DNA of 34,332 nt, from assembly GCA_026390635.1 (NCBI GenBank), contig JAPLFO010000139.1:1-34332 (forward strand), given 5' to 3'. Both the position numbers and the translations under genes were made by a program. Of the stretch, positions 8,671 through 16,636 are shown piece after piece. The DNA comes from Ignavibacteriales bacterium (GTDB lineage Bacteria; Bacteroidota; Ignavibacteria; UBA10030; UBA8401). How positions within the stretch are numbered: position 1 is the first letter of the stretch; each line of letters begins with the position of its first letter. The notes beneath the pieces are model-generated. The model was not told the origin of the DNA and ran no database searches. It saw only the letters and a list, made by a program, of their open reading frames with translations.

Positions 8671-10616
8671 AGCGTTCCGCGATCCAATTTCTTCCGGAGT
8701 GCTTCATTGGCCGGATCGAGCTCCAGCGCTTTGCGCCAGAAGCTTTTGGCCTCATCGGTGCGGTCCAGTTTTGAAAGCACGTCGCCAAGATGTTCGTACA
8801 CCACCGGATTTACTTCCCCGCCGGTGATTGCGCGTTGAATGTACGGAAGCGCTTCGGCGTACCGTCCAAGCCTGTACAGAATCCACCCAAATGTGTCGAG
8901 ATACGATCCATTGGCGGTATCTTTTTCAAGAGACTCCCGGGACATGTGATACGCACGTTCCAATTGCAGACCGCGCTCCGACAGACTGTATGCATAATTG
9001 TTCAAGACCAGCGGATAGTGCGGATCGAGACGGAGTGCATGCTCATAGGTGCTGTCGGATTCCTTAAAACGCTTCATCGCGTCATATGTCATTCCCAGCG
9101 TGGAAAGAGTGTTGATGTCTTTCGGATCAAGCTCGGCCGATTTTTCCAGCGAGTGAATCGCGTCGTCGTTTTGATTGAGACGGGTGAGGCCGAGTCCGCG
9201 GAGAAAATGAAGGCGCGCATCCTTTGGTACAATTTCAATTGCCTTCTCCATAAGTTCCACCATCTCTTCGTAGCGTTTCTGATCAAAACAGAGTGACCCG
9301 AGGTACCACCACGCATCTGCGTTCTTTTTTTCCAACGCAATGACTTTCTCGAAATAGGAACGGGCCGAATCCGTTTCCCGCGCCACCAGCCTCAGAATGC
9401 CGCAGTAAAAATAGCCGCGCCAGTCTTTCGGGTGAAGCTGCGAAAATCGTTCGAACTGCATTCGCGCTTCCGCAACCAGCCCGGAGTCTTTTCGGGTCTG
9501 CATGAAATAGGCAAATGCTATGCGGAAATGGATGTCTGCCGGCAGTGTATCGCCTTTCGCGATGACTTCAAATTGTTCGCGGGCTTTGTTCCAGTTCCCC
9601 TGTTCAAGGTACAATTCAGCGAGTGCACCCCGCAATTCCATACCGTTGGTGCGCGAATCGCCGGGAAATTCTTTCAAGAATTTTTCGAACTGCTCTGTCG
9701 TGCTCCCGAGCAATGTCGAATCTTTTTGCAGCTGAATGAAGTACGTTATCGCAATCCGGAAGCGTGCGTCAGGAGAAAGCGAGTCGCTTTGGAGAATGGT
9801 GTCGAATTGCCGGCGTGCCAGATTCCAGTCTCCCCGCTGAAGGTAGGTGCCGGCAAGCGCGCCGCGAATTTCAAGATTGGTCGAATCTCGCTCCAACAAA
9901 TCCGTGAAAACCGGAACGGCCTTGTCGTATTTCTCGGCACGGACGTACATTTCGCCCAGGCTTTTGCGAAGAGCAAGATTGGCCGGATCAATTTTCAGCA
10001 TTTGTTCGAAGGCAACAGCGGCACGATCATAGCGGCGAAGGGCGATGTTCAATTCTGCCATTTGAAAGAGCGTTTCCCATTCCGGACCGCTGCGCTGGAT
10101 CAGTTTGTCGTACATTTCCAGCGCCCGTAATGGCTGTGTGGACTGGGTCAGCCGGGCAATGTTGAACATTGAAGAAATATTGTTGGAATCCAGGATAAGC
10201 ACTTTATTGAATTCCGCGAGCGCCAGGTCGTATTGAAAGGCTTTGGTATAGATTTCCGCCAGAGACTGGCGGTAGGTAATGTTCGTAGAATCCAAGCGCG
10301 CGGCCTCACGCCCCATCTCCGCCGCAAGAGCCAACTTGTTCAACATTGCATAATTTTTTGCGACGGCATAGTAGATGGCCGGATCTTTGTCGAACCGCAA
10401 AGCGTCCTGGTACTCGATGATTGCCTTTGCATACTCCCCTTTTGTTTCAAACACCGAGCCATCGATGAAGTGTTGGAGCGCCTCGTCTTTTGCCCGTTCT
10501 TGCCGGAGTTGTTCCACTTTACCTGGTTCCGGAGCGCTTTGCACTGTTTTTTGGAAAGAACAACCGCTTAGAATAAGAACAAACGCAAATAGCGATATAA
10601 TAGAGAAACCGTGCAT
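8667..10616 (-). CDS. Tetratricopeptide-repeat lipoprotein
   Basis: 649 residues. The start at 10616 (MHGFSIISLFAFVLILSGC, Cys19 lipobox) is preferred over an in-frame ATG at 10703, because AAGGAA precedes it and the longer form would bury the signal peptide behind 29 residues. Nearly the whole mature protein is TPR units of about 34 residues, for example AKAIIEYQDALRFDKDPAIY, ALAEFNKVLILDSNN and a final YAEALPYIQRAITGG. Residues about 249-317 and 327-398 are two copies of a longer unit (GALAGTYLQRGDWNLARRQF versus GALAELYLEQGNWNKAREQF). It is probably an outer-membrane scaffold working with its two coupled neighbours; the partner is unknown. Confidence 0.88.
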   Translation of the reverse strand: MHGFSIISLFAFVLILSGCSFQKTVQSAPEPGKVEQLRQERAKDEALQHFIDGSVFETKGEYAKAIIEYQDALRFDKDPAIYYAVAKNYAMLNKLALAAEMGREAARLDSTNITYRQSLAEIYTKAFQYDLALAEFNKVLILDSNNISSMFNIARLTQSTQPLRALEMYDKLIQRSGPEWETLFQMAELNIALRRYDRAAVAFEQMLKIDPANLALRKSLGEMYVRAEKYDKAVPVFTDLLERDSTNLEIRGALAGTYLQRGDWNLARRQFDTILQSDSLSPDARFRIAITYFIQLQKDSTLLGSTTEQFEKFLKEFPGDSRTNGMELRGALAELYLEQGNWNKAREQFEVIAKGDTLPADIHFRIAFAYFMQTRKDSGLVAEARMQFERFSQLHPKDWRGYFYCGILRLVARETDSARSYFEKVIALEKKNADAWWYLGSLCFDQKRYEEMVELMEKAIEIVPKDARLHFLRGLGLTRLNQNDDAIHSLEKSAELDPKDINTLSTLGMTYDAMKRFKESDSTYEHALRLDPHYPLVLNNYAYSLSERGLQLERAYHMSRESLEKDTANGSYLDTFGWILYRLGRYAEALPYIQRAITGGEVNPVVYEHLGDVLSKLDRTDEAKSFWRKALELDPANEALRKKLDRGTL

Positions 10617-10744
10617 GATAATTCCTTTTTGTAGCAGTTGTTTTGGAGTCTTTTCTTGTTGGATGTCGATCATACCGTCGTAGAAGTCGACCGCTTTTGC
10701 CATTTTAGACGATTCCGGTCCTCAAAACGACCTGCCCTATGAAA

Positions 10745-10773
10745 AATATATCATTTTAGCGAGTGACAAACAA
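10745..10773 (-). promoter_or_regulatory. Candidate promoter of the TPR-DUF4292-EnvC operon
   Basis: Minus-strand TTGTTT (10768-10773), a 17-base spacer and TATATT (10745-10750). Transcription would begin near 10738, giving a leader of about 120 bases before the chosen ATG at 10616. Confidence 0.5.
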
Positions 10774-10774
10774 C

Positions 10775-10803
10775 TTGCTTTTCGAACCGGAGATTTGTAT
10801 TTT
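10775..10803 (+). promoter_or_regulatory. Candidate promoter of the cold-shock gene pair
   Basis: TTGCTT (10775-10780), a 17-base spacer and TATTTT (10798-10803). Transcription would begin near 10810, leaving a long 5' leader of about 180 bases. Long structured leaders are typical of cspA-type genes. Confidence 0.45.
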
Positions 10804-10846
10804 ATCTGTGCAGATATTTGTACACCGTTTTTTGCGCTTTGATCTA

Positions 10847-10886
10847 CCGCATCGGATGGTGATTCTATCCTCCATGCGGCTTTTTT
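10847..10886 (+). terminator. Terminator-like hairpin inside the csp leader
   Basis: CCGCAT (10847-10852) pairs with ATGCGG (10874-10879), with an inner GGAT/ATCC pairing, and is followed by TTTTTT (10881-10886). It reads as an intrinsic terminator on the plus strand, yet no plus-strand gene lies upstream. It may attenuate the csp transcript or end a small leader RNA of about 75 bases. Confidence 0.55.
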
Positions 10887-10990
10887 GTTTGCCGTGGGCG
10901 GATTCATCAGAAGCAAACAACCGCGATGTACAACCGCAGCGAGTGATCAATGCGGGTTTTTGAAAACTTTTTTAGAAAGGGTACGGTCCC

Positions 10991-11194
10991 ATGGAAAAAG
11001 GCACCGTCAAGTGGTTCAATAAAACAAAAGGTTTCGGCTTCATTTCGCGGGAGTCGGGTGAGGATGTATTCGTCCATTACCGTTCAATCGCCGGCGACGG
11101 ATTCAAGAATTTGAATGACGGCGAAAAGGTGCAATTCGAGGTCGAAAAGGGCCCGAAAGGTTACCAAGCCGTGAACGTTGAGAAGATTCAGTGA
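10991..11194 (+). CDS. Cold-shock domain protein (CspA family), first copy
   Basis: 67-residue single cold-shock domain, which binds single-stranded RNA/DNA and melts RNA structure in the cytoplasm. It starts [21 protein letters not shown]1 is KGFGFI and RNP2 is [10 protein letters not shown], where Tyr replaces the more usual Phe after His. AGAAAGGGTACG precedes the ATG. The stop overlaps the start of the second csp gene by one base (TGATG). Whether it is cold-induced cannot be told, but the long leader is suggestive. Confidence 0.95.
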   Translation: MEKGTVKWFNKTKGFGFISRESGEDVFVHYRSIAGDGFKNLNDGEKVQFEVEKGPKGYQAVNVEKIQ

Positions 11195-11412
11195 TGAAAG
11201 GATCGGTCAAATTCTTCAATTCCACAAAGGGATTTGGGTTTTTGACATCTGCGGAAGGAGAAGACATCTTCTTTCATAAAAGCAACGTGAAAGATACCGG
11301 TTTCCGCTCCGAGCTTCTTCAGGGTGATGCCGTTGTTTTCGAGATACGTAACGAGCAAAAAGGAAAGCGCGCTTATAATATCAGCCGCGTCTCCAACGGT
11401 TCCGAAATCTGA
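11194..11412 (+). CDS. Cold-shock domain protein (CspA family), second copy
   Basis: 72 residues when started at the ATG at 11194 ([17 protein letters not shown]); a GTG three bases earlier is in frame but less likely. RNP1 is KGFGFL and RNP2 is EDIFFHKSNV, so this copy has diverged from its neighbour, mainly around the second motif and in an FRSELLQGDAVVFE insertion-like turn. GAGAAG lies about 12 bases before the start. The TGATG junction implies translational coupling with the first copy. A strong terminator follows 18 bases after the stop. Confidence 0.93.
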   Translation: MKGSVKFFNSTKGFGFLTSAEGEDIFFHKSNVKDTGFRSELLQGDAVVFEIRNEQKGKRAYNISRVSNGSEI

Positions 11413-11430
11413 ATGAAACCAGAAATCATC

Positions 11431-11463
11431 AAGGACTGATCGAAAGATCAGTCCTTTTTTTTT
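11431..11463 (+). terminator. Rho-independent terminator of the csp pair
   Basis: A perfect 11-base stem, AAGGACTGATC (11431-11441) with GATCAGTCCTT (11446-11456), closed by a GAAA tetraloop and followed by a run of T to 11463. This ends the csp transcript before the S9 peptidase promoter region. Confidence 0.93.
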
Positions 11464-11495
11464 GCACCTCTGTCTCCACTTTGCCGGACGCTTGT

Positions 11496-11523
11496 TTGAT
11501 TCTGATACAAAAACCGCTAATTT
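11496..11523 (+). promoter_or_regulatory. Candidate promoter of the S9 peptidase gene
   Basis: TTGATT (11496-11501), a 16-base spacer and TAATTT (11518-11523). If used, the inverted repeat at 11529-11639 lies wholly in the untranslated leader. Confidence 0.35.
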
Positions 11524-11528
11524 ATGAA

Positions 11529-11639
11529 CGCAGATTAGACTGATTACTCAGATTGCGCAGATAAAGCTGAGAAAAACCAGCGACCTGTGATAGATCGAGG
11601 CCTTGTCTGCGAAATCCGTGAATCTGCGTAATCTGCGAT
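11529..11639. repeat. CGCAGATT-type intergenic inverted repeat
   Basis: The left arm (about 11529-11564) begins CGCAGATTA and ends GCGCAGATAA. The right arm (about 11603-11639), read on the other strand, begins CGCAGATTACGCAGATT and ends TTTCGCAGACAAGG. The arms are imperfect inverted copies built from short CAGATT/CGCAGATT units about 38 bases apart. Similar CGCAGATT strings recur as intergenic repeats in some genomes of this part of the tree (from memory, not checked). No ORF spans it convincingly. Confidence 0.6.
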
Positions 11640-11656
11640 CAATGAAAGGTTTTGTT

Positions 11657-13720
11657 ATGAAAAAAATGCAATTTCTCCTCCTTCTTCTGGCACTCACCGC
11701 TGCCGTGTTCGGCCAGGTCAAACGTGCACTGACGTTTGACGACATGATTGGCTGGGGACGCGTCGCGGATCCACAGATATCTCCCGATGGACAATGGGTC
11801 GCTTATACCGTCACCAAAGTCGACAAGAGCGCCAACAAGAGCAACGCCGACATCTGGATCGTTCCGATGAACGGCGGTGAGCCCAAGCAACTGACAACAC
11901 ATTCGAAATCCGACAATTCTCCCCGCTGGCTGCCGGACAGCAAGACGATTCTCTTTGTCTCCACACGGGAAGGCAGCGCCCAGGTCTATGCGCTGTCCAT
12001 CAATGGAGGAGAGCCGAAGAAAGTCACAACGATCTCCACTGGTGTTTCCGGACTTGTCGTTTCTCCGAATGGACAGAGCATCGCTTTTGCGTCGGACGTC
12101 TATCCGGATTGCCCGAACGATGATTGCAACAAACAACGATCGATGGCAGCCGATGAGAGCAAGGTGAAAGCAAAAATCTTCACGCACTTGCCGTACCGCG
12201 TGTGGGATCACTACAGGGATGGAACGCGAAGCCATGTTTTTGTGATGCCGCTGACAATACCAAAGGCGGTTCCGTTCGACGTCACACCCGGCGATTTCGA
12301 CACACCCCCAATTGATGTCGGCGGCAGCGTGGATTATGCCTTCTCCCCGGATGGCACCGAGCTTGCCTTTGTACGCAACACAGATCCGATGGTCGCGGTG
12401 TCCACGAACAACGACATCTTCATTGTGCCGCTGAAGAACGGAAAAGCTACGGGTGAGGCAAAGCAGATCACCGCGAACAAAGCAAATGACAATCAGCCGA
12501 TCTATTCGCCGGACGGAAAGTACATCGCATACCGCCTGATGAAACGTCCCGGCTTTGAGGCCGACAAATATGTTCTCACGCTTTTTGACCGAAGCAATGG
12601 CCGTTTGATTCCGTTGACGGAATCCTTCGATCGCTCGGTTGGTGAAGTAGCATGGGCGCGCGATGGACAATCGCTGTTCTTTACAACAGACAACGAAGGA
12701 TACCGGACACTGTACGGTGTCACACTTCCGTCGGGAAAAACTCCGCCGATGGTAAAGCAGATATCCCAGAAACTTTATGTTACGGAGTTTGACCTCGCAT
12801 CATCCGGAACACAGTTCGTGCTATGCAAAACCAACATCCGACAGCCGGCAGAACTCTGGCGGATCGAAAGTGACGGCAGAAATTTAGTGCAGTTGACGCA
12901 CATGAACGACGCTTCGCTTGCGCAGTTGGAGATGAACGCATTGGAGGAATTCCGATTCAAGGGAGCGGGCGGCACACCTGTGCACGGATTTCTTCTGAAG
13001 CCTCCCTTCTTCGATCCGTCAAAAAAATATCCGATGATTTATTTGATACATGGCGGACCGCAGGGCGAATGGGGCGACATGAATCACTATCGATGGAATG
13101 TGCAGATGTTTGCTTCGCGCGGCTATGTTGTTGTCACCGTCAACCCGCGTGGAAGTACTGGTTACGGACAGAAATTTACCGATGAAATTTCACAAGATTG
13201 GGGTGGTAAGGTGTATAATGATTTGATGAACGGAGTGGACTATGTAACCAAGACCTATTCCTTCATCGATCGCAACAAAATTGGCGCCGCCGGTGCATCC
13301 TATGGCGGCTATATGATCAACTGGATAGAGGGGCATAATGACAAGGGGATTTTCAAAGTTCTGGTGAGTCACGACGGAATGTTCAATCCTGTGAGCGCCT
13401 ACGGTTCGACGGAAGAGCTCTGGTTTAATGAGTGGGAATTCGGCGGCACGCCCTGGGGCAATCCGGCCCTGTATGATAAATATGCACCGTGCAAATTTGT
13501 GAAGAATTTCAAGACACCGATGCTGGTGGTGCATGGACAGCTTGATTACCGGTTGGACGTGAGCGAGGGATTCCAGTTGTTTACGGCGCTTCAAAAGATG
13601 AATGTTCCTTCGAAGTTCCTATATTTTCCGGATGAGGGACATTGGGTGCAAAAACCACAAAATTCCGAACTATGGTATAGAACGGTGCTTGATTGGATGG
13701 ATGCATATCTAAAGAAATAA
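11657..13720 (+). CDS. Secreted S9-family serine peptidase (DPP5/acylaminoacyl-peptidase-like)
   Basis: 687 residues from the ATG at 11657, preceded by AAAGG and starting with the signal peptide MKKMQFLLLLLALTAAVFG. The N-terminal two-thirds is a beta-propeller of PD40-like blades (for example SPRWLPDSKTILFVST and QPIYSPDGKYIAYR). The C-terminal alpha/beta hydrolase domain carries the triad Ser548 (GASYGGYM), Asp630 (HGQLDYRLD) and His662 (FPDEGHW), with S9 order and spacing. Length and architecture match periplasmic dipeptidyl peptidase 5 of Bacteroidota, which removes dipeptides from oligopeptides; exact specificity is not readable. It appears to be a single-gene unit. Confidence 0.92.
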   Translation: MKKMQFLLLLLALTAAVFGQVKRALTFDDMIGWGRVADPQISPDGQWVAYTVTKVDKSANKSNADIWIVPMNGGEPKQLTTHSKSDNSPRWLPDSKTILFVSTREGSAQVYALSINGGEPKKVTTISTGVSGLVVSPNGQSIAFASDVYPDCPNDDCNKQRSMAADESKVKAKIFTHLPYRVWDHYRDGTRSHVFVMPLTIPKAVPFDVTPGDFDTPPIDVGGSVDYAFSPDGTELAFVRNTDPMVAVSTNNDIFIVPLKNGKATGEAKQITANKANDNQPIYSPDGKYIAYRLMKRPGFEADKYVLTLFDRSNGRLIPLTESFDRSVGEVAWARDGQSLFFTTDNEGYRTLYGVTLPSGKTPPMVKQISQKLYVTEFDLASSGTQFVLCKTNIRQPAELWRIESDGRNLVQLTHMNDASLAQLEMNALEEFRFKGAGGTPVHGFLLKPPFFDPSKKYPMIYLIHGGPQGEWGDMNHYRWNVQMFASRGYVVVTVNPRGSTGYGQKFTDEISQDWGGKVYNDLMNGVDYVTKTYSFIDRNKIGAAGASYGGYMINWIEGHNDKGIFKVLVSHDGMFNPVSAYGSTEELWFNEWEFGGTPWGNPALYDKYAPCKFVKNFKTPMLVVHGQLDYRLDVSEGFQLFTALQKMNVPSKFLYFPDEGHWVQKPQNSELWYRTVLDWMDAYLKK

Positions 13721-13771
13721 CAATATTCTTCTTGACGGTTTTAGATGTGTTGTGCAACGGATTGCCAAGCA

Positions 13772-13815
13772 CTCAAGGGAACCGGTCACCGAGCAGAGCC
13801 GAGGCGACCATTGAG
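13772..13815. repeat. REP-like intergenic hairpin, copy 1
   Basis: GGTCACC (13784-13790) and GGCGACC (13803-13809) pair around a GAGCAGAGCCGAG loop, with outer arms CTCAA (13772-13776) and TTGAG (13811-13815). The GAGC(N)CCGAG loop recurs in the gap at 29071-29134. It may be a repetitive extragenic palindrome; it lies between the S9 gene and pyrF. Confidence 0.4.
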
Positions 13816-13853
13816 AACACCCAAAGCATTTTTCAGAAGGAAGCAGGTACCGC

Positions 13854-14663
13854 ATGACATTCCTTGAAAAAATTCTCTCCGCCCAGCGGAGCCGCAACAG
13901 TTTACTGTGCATCGGCCTCGATACCGATATGAATAAGTTGCCCGAGCATATGCGCGCAATGAATGACGCGCTTCTCTCTTTTAACAAAGCGATTATCGAA
14001 GCGACAAGCGATCTGGTTTGTGCATACAAAATAAACGCCGCGTTCTATGAATGTGCCGGCGAATCAGGTTGGCGCACCATGCGCGAAACTGTCAAAAGTA
14101 TCCCGTCGGGAGTTTTTACAATCGGAGATGCGAAGCGGGGTGACATCGGAAATTCCTCTTCATACTATGCGAGAGCGTTGTATGACGACCTGGGGTTCGA
14201 TGCGGCGACGGTCGCTCCCTACATGGGACGCGATTCCGTGGAACCATTTCTAACTTCTCCCGAACATGGAATATTTCTTCTCGCGTTGACTTCCAATCCG
14301 GGTGCACGCGATTTTCAATATCTCGACACAGGCGGAGTTCCGCTCTACCGCCGGGTGATCGAAACGGCAATGACATGGAATACGAAGGGCAATATCGGAT
14401 TTGTCGCCGGAGCAACGCGCGGAAGCGAGCTGCAGACTGTACGAAATGCCGCGGGCGATGCGCCGTTGTTGATCCCGGGAGTTGGTGCGCAAGGAGGCAG
14501 TCTTGAAGAAGCGGTGCGGTTCGGTGCAGACGCCAGAGGCGAGCGCGCCGTCATCAATGCAAGCAGAAGCGTTCTGTATGCCTCCGCGGACAAGGATTTT
14601 TCCGAGGCTGCGCGCGGCGAAGCATTGCGCTTGCGCGATGAAATGAACCGATATCGTCCGTAG
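13854..14663 (+). CDS. pyrF: Orotidine 5'-phosphate decarboxylase
   Basis: 269 residues; catalyses OMP to UMP, the last step of de novo pyrimidine synthesis. Active-site Lys59 (AYKIN) and the D92-A-K94-R-G-D97 motif (family DxKxxD) are intact, and IPGVGAQGG supplies the phosphate-binding loop. Length fits the longer type-2 class (about 270 residues) seen in Bacteroidota and Actinobacteria. AGGAAGCAGG precedes the ATG. It is the first gene of a co-directional plus-strand run, with DUF2851 31 bases downstream; no other pyr gene is nearby. Confidence 0.96.
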   Translation: MTFLEKILSAQRSRNSLLCIGLDTDMNKLPEHMRAMNDALLSFNKAIIEATSDLVCAYKINAAFYECAGESGWRTMRETVKSIPSGVFTIGDAKRGDIGNSSSYYARALYDDLGFDAATVAPYMGRDSVEPFLTSPEHGIFLLALTSNPGARDFQYLDTGGVPLYRRVIETAMTWNTKGNIGFVAGATRGSELQTVRNAAGDAPLLIPGVGAQGGSLEEAVRFGADARGERAVINASRSVLYASADKDFSEAARGEALRLRDEMNRYRP

Positions 14664-14694
14664 ATGCTCAACCAAAGGAGCCGCCCTTACTCAA

Positions 14695-16311
14695 ATGAAT
14701 TTGTCCGGCTCAATCGACAGACGTGGTCCGGCTATTCTGCGCGGAACAATCAAGACACCTCGTTCTTTGTCTTCGGCACCCGGCAATAATCCACACGCGC
14801 ACGTTCCCGAAGCGGTGCTCCGCCACATCTGGAGCCGGCAGTTCCTGCGCAGTGAATCGCTTGCGACCTCAGAGGGAAGGGCGGTACAGGTTCTTCGTCC
14901 GGGCATACTGAACCATGATTGCGGACCGGATTTTCGGGATGCGGTAATCGTCATCGGAGGAACGCGCTTCCGGGGGGACATTGAGTTTCACCGGACACCG
15001 GAGGATTGGATTGCTCACGGACATAGCCGTGATCCTCACTATAATACAATCATTCTCCACGTTGTCCTGGAGTCGAAAAAGCGATGCACACCAACACGCG
15101 TCGAAACCGGCCGGATAGTACCGTTGATTGCATTGAGGCCATTTTTGTCCGCACCGTTGGAAAAAATCATCGAACACATGGAACGCGAAGAGAACGAAAT
15201 CCGTCGCTCGCCTCTTGCTTGTTTTTCTCTCAATGACTGCATTCCTGCCGCTGTGCTCGGCCGCATTCTCGTCGATTGCGGCATGGATCGGTTGTCAGGA
15301 AAGACGAATCAGATGGCCAATCGTCTCGCGGAAATCTATCGCAATGGGGACCGGACCACACAAGAACCCGCCGCGCCGTTTGACATTCCGGAATCCAGGC
15401 TGAGTGTTCCGGACGCTTGTTTGCAGCGCGGGATGCTAAACAATGCAGAAGCGTGGGAGCAGCTGCTCGCCGAAGGAATCATGGACGGCCTTGGTTATTC
15501 CAGAAACAGAAAGCCGTTTCGACGATTGTCTCAGATTCTCTCCATTGCAGAAATTCGCCGATTGCAGATGACATCGGTAATAGAAATCGAATCTGTCTTG
15601 TTTCACATTGCGGGATTGATGCCGTCCGCCGGGGCGCTTGTCCATCCAACAGAGAAAGCGTATGTCCACCTGCTGTCCGGAATCTGGAAAGACATGGCCG
15701 GTGAATTTAGTGATCGTATTCACGCGACAGAATGGATCCTTTCACCGGCACGATCTTCAAATCTTCCAACGCTTCGGATTGCTGCCGCAGCGAGGCTGTT
15801 GTTCGCCATCGTTTATGACCGCCTTTTTGAACGATTGGTCCATGTTTGCAGCGAAACGGGGTTGGCGGACACCGATCGCGTTGCAGCAATGGAATCGCTT
15901 CTGCAGGTAAAGGACGATACCTTTTGGAGTCGGCACTTCACGTTTGCAGAACCCACTCGAGCGCTTCACTCGTTGCTTGGACTATTCCGGCGCCGGGATA
16001 TCGTCATGAATACCTGCATACCGTTAATGCTCCTGTATGCGGACATATTTCAAAAAGATAAGAGCGTGGTGATGGCCGCCGCACTTGCTGCCGGTGCAAT
16101 GGAAGAGAATTCTGTCACTCGGAGAATGGGACGTCAGCTCATTAAAGAACGGTATCGGGTCTCCCGCGGCATCGAGCAACAGGGACTTTTGCATCTCTAT
16201 CGCACCCTCTGCACAAATAATGGATGCGGTAAGTGCCGGATTCATCAGGCCATCGGCAACGTGCATCACAAATCCGAAACAATTGGCCACGAAGCGAAAA
16301 TAGTATTGTGA
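14695..16311 (+). CDS. DUF2851 family protein
   Basis: 538 residues of unknown function. DUF2851 features are plain. The block VPEAVLRHIWSRQFL starts near residue 37. It is followed by PGILNHDCGPDFRDA, then GDIEFHRTPEDWIAHGHSRD and NTIILHVVLE. A Cys-rich C-terminus (CTNNGCGKCRIHQAIGN) may bind a metal. The first 36 residues extend beyond the usual start, but no later start with a good ribosome site was seen; AAAGGAG lies about 14 bases upstream of the ATG. The family is almost confined to Bacteroidota and relatives, so it is a taxonomic marker here. It overlaps the next gene by 4 bases (GTGA). Confidence 0.88.
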   Translation: MNLSGSIDRRGPAILRGTIKTPRSLSSAPGNNPHAHVPEAVLRHIWSRQFLRSESLATSEGRAVQVLRPGILNHDCGPDFRDAVIVIGGTRFRGDIEFHRTPEDWIAHGHSRDPHYNTIILHVVLESKKRCTPTRVETGRIVPLIALRPFLSAPLEKIIEHMEREENEIRRSPLACFSLNDCIPAAVLGRILVDCGMDRLSGKTNQMANRLAEIYRNGDRTTQEPAAPFDIPESRLSVPDACLQRGMLNNAEAWEQLLAEGIMDGLGYSRNRKPFRRLSQILSIAEIRRLQMTSVIEIESVLFHIAGLMPSAGALVHPTEKAYVHLLSGIWKDMAGEFSDRIHATEWILSPARSSNLPTLRIAAAARLLFAIVYDRLFERLVHVCSETGLADTDRVAAMESLLQVKDDTFWSRHFTFAEPTRALHSLLGLFRRRDIVMNTCIPLMLLYADIFQKDKSVVMAAALAAGAMEENSVTRRMGRQLIKERYRVSRGIEQQGLLHLYRTLCTNNGCGKCRIHQAIGNVHHKSETIGHEAKIVL

Positions 16312-16634
16312 TTGCACAACCATCATCCTGGAACGACGATATTGCGGTGGAACTTGCTCGCGCCAGACAAGCGGAGCAGGAGAACAACGCAGGACGTGTT
16401 CGCACGTGTGCACGGAGGATGGCCGGCATAGCCTTGATGTACTACTTTTCTCGTTCTGGTGACGTCATGGGGCTGCTGCGCGCGGCAATGACGACTGAGC
16501 GCTTGCCGGAAGCTGTGCGCGCTGCCGCCGAACGGCTGCAGGAGCGAATACACTCAGATTTTTCAACGATCCTGACAGATCCTCTTGGTGATGCCATGAC
16601 AATTATAAATTTTGTTGCAGAAAAAAAATCCTGA
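16308..16634 (+). CDS. Small helical protein of unknown function
   Basis: 108 residues from a GTG at 16308 that overlaps the DUF2851 stop (GTGA). I do not recognise the family. The protein is all-helical by eye, with a charged ELARARQAEQENNAGRVRTC segment (about residues 14-33) and an Arg-Arg pair before MAGIALMYYF. This reminded me of four-helix HEPN-like bundles, but no R-x4-6-H motif is present. A longer reading from an ATG at 16233 would overlap DUF2851 deeply and is unlikely. Its tight position suggests co-translation with DUF2851. Confidence 0.65.
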   Translation: MIAQPSSWNDDIAVELARARQAEQENNAGRVRTCARRMAGIALMYYFSRSGDVMGLLRAAMTTERLPEAVRAAAERLQERIHSDFSTILTDPLGDAMTIINFVAEKKS

Positions 16635-16636
16635 TC

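Larger units (their letters stand above)
10617..10990. other. 374-base intergenic region with divergent promoters and csp leader
   Basis: No convincing gene lies here. The minus side holds the leader of the TPR operon. The middle has two back-to-back promoter candidates whose -35 boxes are one base apart. The plus side is a leader of about 180 bases before the first cold-shock gene, with an internal hairpin followed by a T run. A 66-codon plus-strand ORF starting near 10763 has no family resemblance and overlaps the promoter, so it is not called. Confidence 0.6.

Noticed and set aside
10617-10703. 29-residue N-terminal extension of the TPR lipoprotein
   Set aside because: It would place a hydrophilic segment before a lipoprotein signal peptide; the ATG at 10616 has an AAGGAA site and a proper lipobox.
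10763-10963. 66-codon plus-strand frame in the csp leader
   Set aside because: It overlaps the promoter candidate and the hairpin, and the peptide has no recognisable features.
11639-12670. 343-codon open frame on the minus strand
   Set aside because: It lies wholly antisense to the S9 peptidase, whose domains and catalytic residues are clear; the translated product has no recognisable domain.
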